Positions 12,233-22,760 of a stretch of DNA of 64,000 nt are shown one piece after another. A model generated the notes under the pieces. The model saw only the letters and a list, made by a program, of their open reading frames with translations. It searched no databases and was not told where the DNA came from. Within the stretch, counting starts at the first letter, position 1. Every line of letters begins with the position of its first letter. This DNA comes from Chaetomium olivaceum (Eukaryota > Ascomycota > Sordariomycetes > Sordariales > Chaetomiaceae): contig JAYWVB010000016.1 of NCBI GenBank assembly GCA_039881045.1, positions 62,001 through 126,000 of the forward strand, given 5' to 3'. Both the position numbers and the translations under genes were made by a program.

Positions 12233-15200
12233 ATGGCCTTCGGCTTTGGAGGCGCTAGTAACGCCATGATGGGTGCTTCCGCCGGTGGGGTGGGAGGAGT
12301 GGCGCAGGGCAAGGACCTCGAGGTCATCCAGACAGAGGTGATTACAACTTCCAATTCGCCGTCGTGATGGATCTTGTGTTGGCTAATAGTTGTATTTCCA
12401 GGGCCTCGGGTTTCTTTCCATTTCCGCCGATGCCAAAGTCCAGCTCACCTCGAAATGGTCACCTCCACCTGCGCCCACAGCGTCGCTCATCAGTATCGCC
12501 TCGCGCAAAGGCCTGGTCGCTGCTGCGGGACCCGATGCTCTTCACATTGCCACTACCGAGTCGGTACGGAAAGCCTTCGAAAGCGACAAGAGTGGCGATA
12601 GTGAAGTGCGGTCGTTCACCCCCCCGGCCAAGGTGCCGTTCCCGATTCGGATCTCTCAGCTTGCCTTCACCGCCGATGAACAATACTTGATTCTTTCCGC
12701 CGAGTCGGGCGGCGGTCTGGCAGTGTACGATGTCCAGGCCCTCACTCAGGGCGGTACACAACCCGCTTTCGAGCTCAGCACCAACCAGGAAACTTTACGG
12801 GCCCTAGTCCCCAACCCAATGCCCGAGTCGGCTGGCCTTTGCGCAACCGTCACAAATAATGGGAACCTTTTTATGGCGAACTTGGGGGAGCGCAAGTTGG
12901 TTTCGGGATCAAGCGGGCCAACCCTGCGTTCACAAGTCAGCTGCGCGGCATGGAGCACCAAGGGCAAGCAGCTGGTTGCTGGCTTGGCGGATGGATCTAT
13001 CTCGCAGATGACTCCCGATGGTGCTGAGAAAGCCCATATCCCAAAGCCGCCAGGTTTGGGCGACTATCATGGTGCGTTTTAAGTTCCCCTTGTTGTCCCA
13101 TCCATACTGACGTGAATAGTTGCTTCGGTTACATGGCTCGAGAACCATGTCTTCCTTGTCGTTCACAATCCAACCAATGGCCAAGATCCATCCGTTTTCC
13201 ATCTCATCACCCGGCAACAGCCCCCGGGCGGGACTCCCACATTCACCTTCCAGAAACTCACCGACCCTGTCGAGCCCTTTGTGTCCGACAAGGCTCCCCA
13301 CCATAGCATTCTGAGGCTCAGGGACTTCCCGCCAAATCTCCAGGATCTTCTTCTCGTGACCTCGACTGCCACTGAAGGGGTTGGCCTTCTGTCACGGTCC
13401 AAGACTCCCTTGACGCCCGATAAACCCGCTGAAGCGATTACCAACGTTTTCACGACGACAGAACTTGCGGACGATTCCAGACGAGCGCAAGTGCCGATGA
13501 GCGAGGATTTGACCGAAACCTACCCGGTCGGAGCTGCGCTTGACCTGTCGAGCAAGGACAAGGTGTATAAGCCGATTCCAACTGACGAAGAAATTGAGCT
13601 CTCCCCTGGCCCACTCCCGGGGTTGTGGGTGCTTAACAATGAGGGTGTTCTAGCAGCATGGTGGCTCGTTTACAACGAGTCCATCCGTGGAGGGACGACA
13701 TACCCAGGAATCGGCGGTGGTGATACCACTGCTCCAGCTTTGGCGGCTCCTGCGCCGGCCGCCGCTGTTCCCTCGGCATTCGCTTCTCCTGCTAACAAGA
13801 CGACGGCGTTCGGAACACCGTCCACTACGACGTCCGCTTTCGGGGGTGCATCGGTTCTGGGGGCCAAGGCATCTCCCTGGTCGGCTGGCGCAGGTGCGTC
13901 TACAACGCCGGCATTCGGTTCTAGTTCCTTTGGTAGCAAACCCGCTGCGGCCGCTCCGGGTGCACCTGCTTTTGGCGCATCTTCTTTTGGCAGCAAGCCA
14001 GCAGCTCCCGCCTTCGGTCAATCATCCGGCTTCGGTATGGGGGCCAAGGTCTCTCCTTGGGCGGCGGGATCAACCAGTGGCGCGGCACCCACGTTTGGCA
14101 AAACAGCGTTTCCCAGCGCTGGGGCAAGTCCTGGTAAAGTCTTTGGTAGCGGCACCACGGCGCCCGCGAGTGGTGGGTTTGCAAACTTCGCCGACAAGAG
14201 CGGGTTTGCAAGCCTGGGTGGTGGTTCTGGTGGGTCGAGTATCTTCGGATCCAAGCCTGGCGCTCCGTTGACTTCGAGTGCCCCCGAGGTCTCCATGGAT
14301 ACTGACACAGCTTTTCCGCCCCCGGCTGCCAAAACTGATAAGCCCGCGCTTGGAACTTCATCTTTCGTCCTCGGAACAACCTTCAAGGCCGACAAGTCTA
14401 CGGCCAATGATAACGAAAAGCCCAAGGATGGTGCAGGCAAGTCTTTGTTTGGGAGTGGATTCGGACTTTCGTTAGATGATGCGTCCAAAAAGCCTGCTGC
14501 CCCTGTGTCCAAAGAAATGGATATGGAAAGCACCACACCGCCTCCTGAGGAGAAGCCCAAGTCGATTTTTAGCCCCCAATCCACCACTCCGACGAGCACA
14601 CCGGCTCCCCAGAGGATTGACTTTAACAACGCAGCATCAACTGGTGGATCTAATATTTTCCGCTCTAAGCTTCCTACCTCCAGCGGTATGTCCAATATCT
14701 TTGGGACCCCTAAACCAGCCACTTCGATTTTTGGCACGCCAAAGGTCAAGCAAGAGGACAAGGACAGGACGGATATGTCCAAGATTCCGGAGGCACCTCT
14801 CCCACCCGATGCTACTAGTAAGGCGGTCTATTATTTGAGTTCTTCATCGTCTGGGTCGGAATACTCACCTACCACAGTCTCCAAACCGTCGGCCAAAGCA
14901 GAGGATGTACCCCTACCGCCCGATTTCTTAGGCAAACCTGCGCCAAAGGAATCTGTACCGGAAGCTGCGCCGTTACCTCCGGACTCCGTTCTTGCCAAAC
15001 CCAAGCCCGAATCAAAGGAAACAACGCCCACTGCTACCGACGACGCTCCGTTGCCCCCAGATTTCCTCGCCAAGTCACCGTCGAAGCAAGTACCTACTCT
15101 GCCTGCTGTGCCCGATAGCGCCAGCGACCATGGTCTATCCGAGGAGGAGGCTTCAGAGGGCGAGGCGGAGGAGGAGGAAGAAGAAGAGGAGGAAGGCGAG

Positions 15201-16778
15201 TATGAATCTGAAGGTGGTAGTGAAGGCAGTGGGGTCGATGTTGCTAAGGACCTCAGCCCGACGACGGGGTTCGGTGGTCAAACACCCGGGGCTACGCCCC
15301 AAAGCTCGTTTGGCGGGATGGGTGGAAGCACATTCTCGACTATTTCTCGCACCGAAGCAGAACAAACGCGGCCGTTATTTGGTGAGATTAGCAGAAACGC
15401 GCCTCCCTTGTTCCCCAAGCCGGCCGTACCGCAGAGCCCTCGTTCGCCGAGCCCGATACGAGGCCAGCGCAGCAGCCTCCTCAGACCCAACGAACCCAGC
15501 CGGTCCTTCAGTGCCCCAGGGGTGGCATCCCAACTTCTGGGTAGAAAGGCAGCGCCCCTGCAGTCGACGCTTGGATACAGCACAGGTCAGCGCCCTCAAG
15601 TTGATCCGAACGTGCAAGCACAGCGGAAGCTCGCAGAGAAGATGCGGGCAGAAGAGCATGTGCTTGTCGATCCCCAAGATGAAGGCATCCAGCAGATTCT
15701 GCAATCAAAGCTCGAGCCGACCCTCCAGATGCACGAATTCTTTACGGTCCAATCGCAGTTGGAGACGTTGAACCCGGGCCGCGAACAAGTGCCTGCCGCG
15801 TGCGAAGCACTCTGGAGAGATATCAACCGCATGATCGATATCCTAGGCCTCAACTCACGATCACTACAGTCATTTATCCTGGGTCACACCACACAGTTCA
15901 AGCAGGGCGGTCGAAGCAAGGAAGACCTCGAGAACCCAGACGACTGGGTACTTGTCGAGGTCGGGGAGCTCGGCGCCGTACTCAATGACGAGGCAGCACG
16001 GTGCGCGAAGGGCCGCATCCAAGACGTCGAAGGCGCCGAGAATGCTATCAAGGGTTTCGCCAAGGATCTCGCCAAGCTCCGCGCGAAGGAGGAAGACATG
16101 CGCAAGATTATCAGCGCGTACATCGACCCGGAACAACTCGCCGTCACCAGATCCCTGCCCCTCAGCGCCGAACAAGCGACGCAGCAAAACGAACTGCGCC
16201 GCTCTTACGCCACCTTCTCCCAGCTCCTCGCCGAAACGGAAGAGGCCCTGACGATGCTCCGCACACGCATCGCCTCGGCGGGCGGCGCGTCCGGCAAGGG
16301 CCCGGTCCCCACCGTCGAGGCCATCATCCGCACTATTAATCGGATGACCAGCATGGCCGAGAAGCGCAGCGGCGACGTCGACGTCCTCGAGAGCCAGATG
16401 CGCCGTCTGCGCCTGGGATCGGTCGGCCCCACCACCCCCGGCGGCGGCGGCCCCCGCAGCCGCGAGGGCTCACCCTTTGTCACCCCGCAGCAGCAGCAGC
16501 GTAGGTCGCTGATGCTATCGTCGCCCGAAAAGGACGGCATCGGTAGCAGGATGCTGCGGGAGTCGTCCATGGCCAGCTCGATCGCGTCGTATGGCGGCGG
16601 GAGGGGCAGCACACCGTCGTCGCTGGCGTCGCCCAGGAAGAAGACGAGCATGTACAGCCAAGAGGAGAAGACGGAGCTGCGGGAGCGCGAGGCCAGGAGG
16701 AGGGGCGCGCTGCAGATGCTGCGGAAGAGCTTGGCCAAGGCGGGGCCGAATGTCTCGAGGTTGAGGGATGATGATTGA
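12233..16778 (+). CDS. NUP159: Nucleoporin Nup159 (FG nucleoporin, cytoplasmic filament)
   Basis: Exons 12233-12337, 12402-13071 and 13120-16778 give 1,477 residues with no frame break. Order of parts: an N-terminal beta-propeller of about 440 residues (GLGFLSISADAKVQL; ISQLAFTADEQYLILSAE; VSCAAWSTKGKQLVAGLADGSI; GLWVLNNEGVLAAWWLVYNES), which in yeast binds the DEAD-box mRNA export factor Dbp5; an FG-repeat region (SAFG, PAFG, SSFGSKP, SIFGTP) that contacts transport receptors; four APLPPD-type short repeats; a Glu-rich acidic stretch; and a helical C-terminal part (about 780-1050) that in the family assembles with Nup82 and Nsp1. The very end is basic and Ser-rich. The start ATG has a good context (CAACCATGG) and a 64-bp first intron. 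Confidence 0.94.
14787..15072 (+). repeat. NUP159: Four PLPPD short repeats within NUP159
   Basis: Within the disordered linker the peptide PLPPD recurs four times (EAPLPPDATSK, DVPLPPDFLGK, AAPLPPDSVLAK, DAPLPPDFLAK), spaced roughly 25-40 residues apart. It is embedded between the FG repeats and the acidic stretch. Regular spacing suggests a multivalent linear docking motif, comparable in position, not in sequence, to the dynein-light-chain binding array of yeast Nup159. Confidence 0.75.
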
Positions 16779-17534
16779 GTGGAGTGAGGGCTGTGGTGTG
16801 GCCGCCGAGACCGGAGTTGGATGGGGCTGCGGACCGGCGGGGTGAATGGATATGAATGAGTGCGAGGGTGGTGAATCTGATAGTTATTGTGTAGGGAGAA
16901 AGCGGGTGTCAGGAATAACCGAGACTGAGGATGTGTATATCTTGGTTGTATTAGTATGATAGGCGATGCTCTGACGAGGAATTGGACTTTGAGCCTGCAT
17001 GATGATGGACCTTTGGAACATGCGCATGCTTTCCATATTATTTCTATCATTATACTCACTAGCAGTCTCCATCTCGTGTGAAGCATTTCTCGTGGGAAGC
17101 AGAAAGACACAGGGTAAATACCTAAGCATAGGACCCAAGCCCCTGAGCTCGCTCGGGTCATGCACCGAGGTCGAGCCCCAAAACCACGAGTCTTCTAACT
17201 TGCAAACATCCATATTTTCTCTTCGAGTCCAACCCCGTGCACTCGACCACGTAGCAGAAGATAAATCGGCACCGCAAGCATGACATAAACCATGGATTCT
17301 TATATTCGCCACCAAAGCCACCAGAACCAGATCAAACCCACCAACCAACACCCGAGACACCGCCGGCCCTGTCGACCCCCATCCCATGTAGCAAAGCTTA
17401 GCGATACATATACACACAATAGAGCACAGATTCATGAAACCCAGAATTGTACCGCCCAATACCCGTCCGTTCGTCTTCCATCCATCCCACGCCCAATCAT
17501 CCCGTTCCGGCATCAACTCGGCTGGCCGTTAACC
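16779..17534. other. Intergenic, convergent 3' ends of NUP159 and ERD2
   Basis: 756 bp between convergent stop codons. Overlapping short frames only; no supported gene or RNA. Confidence 0.6.
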
Positions 17535-18885
17535 TTAATCATCATTCCACTCATCCCCGCCCCGCACCCCGCTCGGCTGCCCCTTCCCATCGGCATGCGC
17601 ATCCTTCTTTTGCTGCGACTGCGCCGAGGCAGAGGCAGAAGAAGTGCCAGCCGCACCTAGGTCGTCATCCTCATCCAGCGCCAGGGCAAGCTCGTCCGGA
17701 TCGCGCATCTTGGCGTCCGGGTCCACGGCGCCAGTCACCCCATCCGTATCATCGTCATCCTCGTCCAGCGCTTGCCCGCGCTCACGCTCGTGCTCCAGCA
17801 CGCCTTCGTCGGCGCTGATGGAGATGCCGCGCGATCCCCACTTGGGGCGCACCCCTCCATTGCCGTTGGTGTGGCCGCCGCCGCCGCCGCCCTGTTGGTG
17901 GTGGTTGAAGCCGTTGCCGCCGCCCAGGGCGGGGGCGCTCTCCTCGTCGTCGGTGGCGTTGCCGTCGATGTCGCGCGCGAACTGCTTGCTGCCGAAGATG
18001 CGGCGCAGGAGCCAGCCGCGCGAGAGGTCGTCGGCGTCGACGACGCCGCCGTTGCGCAGCTTGACGCGCTGGCGCGACCAGTACACCCAGGCGAAGTCGA
18101 GGTAGAGGGCGGTCTGGATGATGCCGAAGATGACTGAGATCGGGTTGGGCTTCTTGTCGTTGGTGTCGAGCTCCTTGAGGATCCAGTTGAGCAGGTAGAG
18201 GCCGCGGTAGGAGCCGAGGAAGACGATGTAGAAGGAGGTGATGACGGTGGGGATGGTGGTCTGGCGGAGAAGGAGGAGTTGCGGGAGGACGCAGACGGAT
18301 TCGAGGACTTGGGAGAAGACCCAAAGGTACTGTTGGTTAGGACGGTTAGCAAAGGGATGGAAGGGCAGGAAGGGGAATATGAAAGGGGATACGGTACCTC
18401 TTGGAAACTCCACCAGTCGTCAAAGATGAGCATGACGAAGGGCGACAGAAGCAAGCATGCGGCGAGGATGAGGGCGCTCAGCTTCCAGGCCACCTCGCGC
18501 TCGCGGGTGCGCGGATAGACAAAGCGAATGATCCCGATGGTGTAGAAGGACGACAGTAGGTAGAAGACCTTGAAGAATAAGTTCCATGGGTAGGTTTCTC
18601 GGAAGAGATCGGTGTACCGGGTGACGAAGACGAGGGCGTAGAACAGTTGTGTTAATAGGGAGACGCCTGCGCAGCCATGAACATTAGCATTGGCCATTTG
18701 ACTGTCAAGGAGGGGGCTGGAGCAGACAAACCTTCGGAGCTCCTATTGCGGTGGATGGAGAATATGAGGATGCATTTCGCCGTGATGTGCGACAGGTCGG
18801 CCGCTATCCTAAAGATCTAGCACTTCTGTCAGTCGTTGTCTGGTTGCGAGAGTGTCGTAGTTATTCGACTCACGGTCCACGCCAT
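17535..18885 (-). CDS. ERD2: HDEL/KDEL receptor Erd2 with long C-terminal extension
   Basis: Seven-transmembrane receptor that retrieves HDEL-tagged ER residents from the Golgi. Four exons: 18874-18885 (only 12 nt, MAWT), 18732-18816, 18398-18666 and 17535-18329; 386 residues, no frame break. Family signals: IFRIAADLSHITAKCILIFS, NRSSEGVSLLTQLFYALVFVTRYTDLF, LFFKVFYLLSSFYTIGIIRFVYPRT, FSQVLESVCVLPQLLLLRQT, SFYIVFLGSYRGLYLLNWI, FGIIQTALYLDFAWVYWSR. Canonical Erd2 ends near residue 215; here about 160 further residues follow, containing poly-Gly, HHQQ and two acidic clusters (DEDDDDTDG, ALDEDDDLG) and ending EWNDD. The usual dilysine-like COPI retrieval context is therefore no longer at the terminus. 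Long tails occur in some filamentous fungi; the role here is unknown. Confidence 0.93.
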
Positions 18886-19516
18886 GTTTGATTCGGGCAG
18901 GCACTCGGGACCAAGCTATATTTGGTATACGGGGATGTTGGGAGGAGGGTTCGTTCGTCGGGCGGGCGGTTATGATGGCATCACTCGGGGCCCGCTCGGG
19001 GCAAGCTGAAACAGAGAGCCGCGTAGTGCTCAGAGTCGGGGCAATCAATCGCCGTTCGCTAAGGTCCAGGGTCTCCGAGCAGAAACGGTCAAATAGTGTG
19101 GTTTGATAGCTCGCGTTAATGGGCGCGAGAGTTGCGCATCGATGCTTGGGCGTGATGGGGAAGCAGTGTTGCTTGGTCTGTAACTACCTAACTGGAACAC
19201 GAAAGCCCAGGATCGCGACAAGTCAGGCAGCCGGGGCCGGAACAGGGGGTGCTTGCAAGTTAAGAGAGCCAGCTGGTAACAGCTGTCGCGAGGGTGAGGG
19301 TCCTCGACCTTGCAGGTTCGAGCTCACTTAAAGCATCATCATCACTAATGACAGTCCTATATCCGACTAATATCACTAGTAAACCTCTCTCTCCATTACC
19401 TAGTTACACAACCCTTCAAGTATGTACCTAGGTAAACTATGCGATATTGCCGGGGCACGGAAACCCACTGCCCAATTTGGCAGTCGCACACTCCGGAATC
19501 CGGGCCAAGCCCGGCC
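18886..19516. other. Intergenic, ERD2 to NLR
   Basis: 631 bp between the ERD2 start and the NLR stop. It includes the perfect palindrome TACCTAGGTA at 19425-19434. Nothing coding is supported. A GGTTCGAGC string near 19314 looks like a tRNA T-loop but has no matching stems. Confidence 0.55.
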
Positions 19517-22500
19517 TCAGTGGAGCCCTTCGGTCTCCGGCCCCGGAACGAAGACGCTCCGAGGTAACCACGACAAAACAGCTATTTCCTCGCGTGACAT
19601 CAACAGGTATATGAAGATACTTACAGCCAGAGTGAGGGAGCCGAGAAAATACCGACTATATCGAGCGAGAAGCTCAGACTTTGCCTCGAGGCTCGATTCT
19701 CTCTCGTTGAGACCAGATTCTTTCTTAATGAGACTGGTTTCTTTCTCGTCGAGACTAGATTCTTTCTTGTTAAGGCCGGACTCCCTCTTGTTGAGACTGT
19801 ATTCTCTCTCGATGAGACCGGAGTCTCTCTCGTTGAGACCTGATTCTCTCTCGTTGAGGCTAGACTCTCTCTTATTGAGACTGGATTCTCGCTCGTTGAG
19901 ACCAGATTCTCTCTCATTAAGGCCCGACTCCCTCTCATCAAGCCTAGAGACTCTCCCGTCCAGACAAGCGCCGTGCCAGAATAAACTGCGAATATCTTCA
20001 TAGCGGCCCTGCTTTTGGTACGTCAAAGCAAGGTTGGTAACGCCGATGAGTACGTCCGGATGGTCCCTTCCAAGTGCCGTCTCGCGCTTACTCAAGACTT
20101 CCTCGCCCAGGTCGGCAGCCTTAGTTAGCTTGCCCCTGCCACGATAAATGGAAGCCAAGTTGCCCCTGGTGAGCAGGGTAAGACGGTTGTCTTTACCCAG
20201 AACATTCGCCGACAAAAACTCAACGATCTTAGCATCCTTTTCGGCAACTTCGAGCATGCCAAGTTTCTCGTACACCCAGACCAAATTGCTCCAGCTCGTG
20301 AGCGTCTCTGGGTGCTCCGGCCCTAGTGTCGCGGTGAGGAGCGCGGTCACTTTCTGGCCGAGATTCTTGGCGTCAGCCAGCTCGCCTTGTTCTTGGAAAA
20401 TCAAGGCCAGGACAATCTGGGAGCGTAAGGTATTTGGATGCGTCTCGCCGTGGGTTTGTATTTTGGCGTTGACCACCTTTTCCATGTATTTTCGGGCATC
20501 ACGAAACATGCCTCTATCGCGGCATATCAAGGCCAGCGTTAGCAGTGAGTCGGCGAGGTCGTACGTGTTCTCGCGGAGGCTAGTTTGCTCTTCTTCTTCC
20601 TCCGAAACCGGTGGTAAGTCGTCTTCATCCCGGTCCTTCCGGATTTGCGCACGTTTCTCTCGAATAATGCTCTCGACGAGACTCTGCGCCAGCTCGTGCT
20701 TGCCGATACTCTTCCACACCTCCACGCGCGTCATCTTGCGATCCCATATATCCTCCTGCTCTTCAGTCTCGAGTTGCTCTGATGCCTCGACGACATCCTT
20801 GGCTAGCACCTCTGCCTGAGCCCACTTGCCTACGTCCAGGTAGAATTTAACCAAGGCATTCTGGGCAATCAGAACCATCCAATCTGGCTTCCCCTCCGCT
20901 TTGGCTAGGAAGCGTCTGACGACCTCCTCCCCGCGACGCACCGCCTCGTTGGAGTTGCCGGCCTCGTAGCAAGCTAGCGCCGAATTGTACATGCTTTCGA
21001 GGGTCTGCGTCTCGTCCTCCCCGAGTTGCGCCTTGCGGATCTGCCATGCTTCGTCGGACCACTCCTCAGCGAGTTTGACATTTCCCATTTCCATCTCGTA
21101 CGAAGACGCATTATGCAAGAGCGCAGCCCTTGCCTTTATGGTGTCGGTATCGAAGACCATATCGGTCGCGGAAGCGGTAGCGGTGGTGCCAGCGGTGCCA
21201 GTACCGGTAGCCTTGAGCACAGCTCTGGCGTGAAAGTTGAGCTGCTTACATAGATTGCCGTCCGACTTATCTGCTGGTGGGTAATGGGTCGAGACGGCTT
21301 TAAGGGCCTCGGCAGCGTACTTGGTTGCCCCGAGGCCTTTAGTCCAGACCGAGGCGAAGAGATAGACGAGAGACGGCATCTCGTAGACGTCGTCTGCTCC
21401 CTGTGCCGTTGAGCGAGACAAGAAACTAAAACGCAACAGCGGGCCGACCATATGAGTCAGGAATGTCACAGGCCCGGCACCTTGTTGTATTAGCATCTTG
21501 GGAATGTTGTGCCTGTCCAGGAAGCAAATCGACTGAAGCAGCTCGACGGCTAGTGGCTCCCGCTTTTGGAGGAGCTCAAACGACAAGGTCCACGAACTCA
21601 AGACGGACCACCGAACGTCCTCTTTGCGCTTTCCGTTGACCTCTTCTGCCAACACGTGGGCTAATTGGGACTCATCATCAAGTACGGCAACGTACTCCGG
21701 GACCGTGCAAGGGGCTTGTGACATATAGGCGGCCGCATGGATGATGGCCAGGGGAAAGTACTCTAGCTTCTTGACGAGCCCGCCAATATCTGCGTCCCCA
21801 ATTACCTTGCTGGGGACCTTTTTACGAAGCAACTCAACGGCGTCGTCCTCGGCTAGTGGCGGAACCTGTATCGGAGCGGAGTCTGCGAGGCTCTCGCCAG
21901 CTTTGACATCACGAGAAGTGATGAGGACGGACCCATTGTTGGTTTTTGGGAATATAATTGATCAAACCTATGCCTGATTAGAATACCTTCGCGGGATATC
22001 AGACACTGAATTGACCCACTCTTGCCAGTCTTTCCAGTTCCAGTCGCCCTCTCGGTGAAGAGCATGTTGGCGTCGTCGTTGCCGTCGAGAAGGAGCAGCC
22101 ATGGACTGACGAGGGCATTCTCCAGCCATTTAGAGACCAGACCTGGTATCTCGTCTATCTTTACTTCGTCCCACCCGGGTATTTGGGCACGCTCTGCCAA
22201 TTTAGAGTATGACTCGAGGAAGGTCTCTTCGGTTTTCGCGTCCACCAGAACACCCAGAGATTAGGGAAATCCTTGCGCAGCCGAAGGACGTATTCCACTA
22301 CGATTCGGGTTTTTCTCGAACTCGGTCAGCAGGTGAATGAATGGTGAATTGTAATATTATATCAGTGGTCTGTTACCCTATACCCGGTGGTCCGACAAGA
22401 GCAACTCGGGGGTGAGACGAGGTATCCGTCGGTTTAAGCGATTTTTGGATTTCTTCAAGTATCGACTCTCTCCCGGTGAAGTGGATGTCCCTTTCAATGG

Positions 22501-22760
22501 GTACATTGCTGAAGGGGTTGCCGTTGATGTCGAGCTTCACTTTTCGTTGAGCAGGAGTAAGTAACTATCGCGCCATCGCGTTCATTTAGTTGAGTATGTC
22601 TGCTCTTACCTGCCCGGCCCTCGAGAATGTACAGCTCGACCGTCCCGTCATTAATGCCCATTTGTAAGCCATAATTCGTACCAGAAAACTCGACGTGGGC
22701 CTGAGGACCAGCATCCTTCGTCTGGTCTTCAGTCTGGTCTTGCGCATCTTTGTGCGACAT
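19517..22760 (-). CDS. NOD-like receptor: amyloid-like motif, NB-ARC, TPRs, heptad stalk, transmembrane end (frame breaks)
   Basis: STAND-type receptor, about 1,037 residues, resembling PNT1-type fungal NLRs. Exons 22610-22760, 22377-22539 and 19517-22314. N-terminal motif FSGTNYGLQMGINDGTV (residues 25-41); linker PFSNVPIERDIHFTGRESILEEI; Walker A GPPGIGKT built across the second intron; Walker B WLLLLDGNDD; RNBS-B-like GSVLITSRDV; FPLAIIHAAAYM (GLPL-like). TPRs of kinesin-light-chain/NLR type follow (for example LGPEHPETLTSWSNLVWVYEKLGMLEVAEKDA). The C-terminus holds 13 heptads of SGLNERE type and the hydrophobic LGSLTLAVSIFIYLL. Frame breaks: a missing G at 22242-22246 (VFW/VDAKTEE) and an unresolved stretch 21940-22050 needing at least one more correction, probably including an extra A in the A-run at 21943-21947. 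In known systems ligand binding oligomerises the receptor, and the N-terminal motif then templates amyloid folding of the effectors; here that is inferred. Confidence 0.86.
19593..19646 (-). other. Predicted transmembrane segment at the NLR C-terminus
   Basis: A run of hydrophobic residues beginning FLGSLTLAVSIFIYLLM directly after the heptad array and followed by SREEIAVL. Length (about 17 residues) and composition fit a single membrane span; a membrane-anchored NLR end would be unusual. Confidence 0.6.
19676..19948 (-). repeat. 13 x 21-bp minisatellite encoding heptads (SGLNERE type)
   Basis: Thirteen consecutive seven-residue units, consensus S-[GS]-L-N-[EK]-[RK]-E, from SRLDERE to SSLEAKS, with Leu at the same position of every unit and charged residues around it. 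At DNA level this is an imperfect 21-bp tandem repeat with no interruption. The pattern predicts a continuous Leu-spaced coiled coil or highly charged helix of about 91 residues. Confidence 0.9.
22638..22688 (-). other. Amyloid-signalling-like motif, NLR N-terminus
   Basis: FSGTNYGLQMGINDGTV, residues 25-41 of the NLR, preceded by a polar leader rich in Asp, Gln and Thr. It matches the C-terminal motifs of the two neighbouring effectors in Gly, Asn, Gln and Thr positions. Confidence 0.78.

Noticed and set aside
19314..19324. tRNA-like GGTTCGAGC T-loop
   Set aside because: No matching T-stem, acceptor or anticodon stem within 80 bases on either strand.
19676..19948. CRISPR-like array
   Set aside because: No unique spacers; contiguous 21-bp tandem repeats inside a reading frame in a eukaryotic genome.
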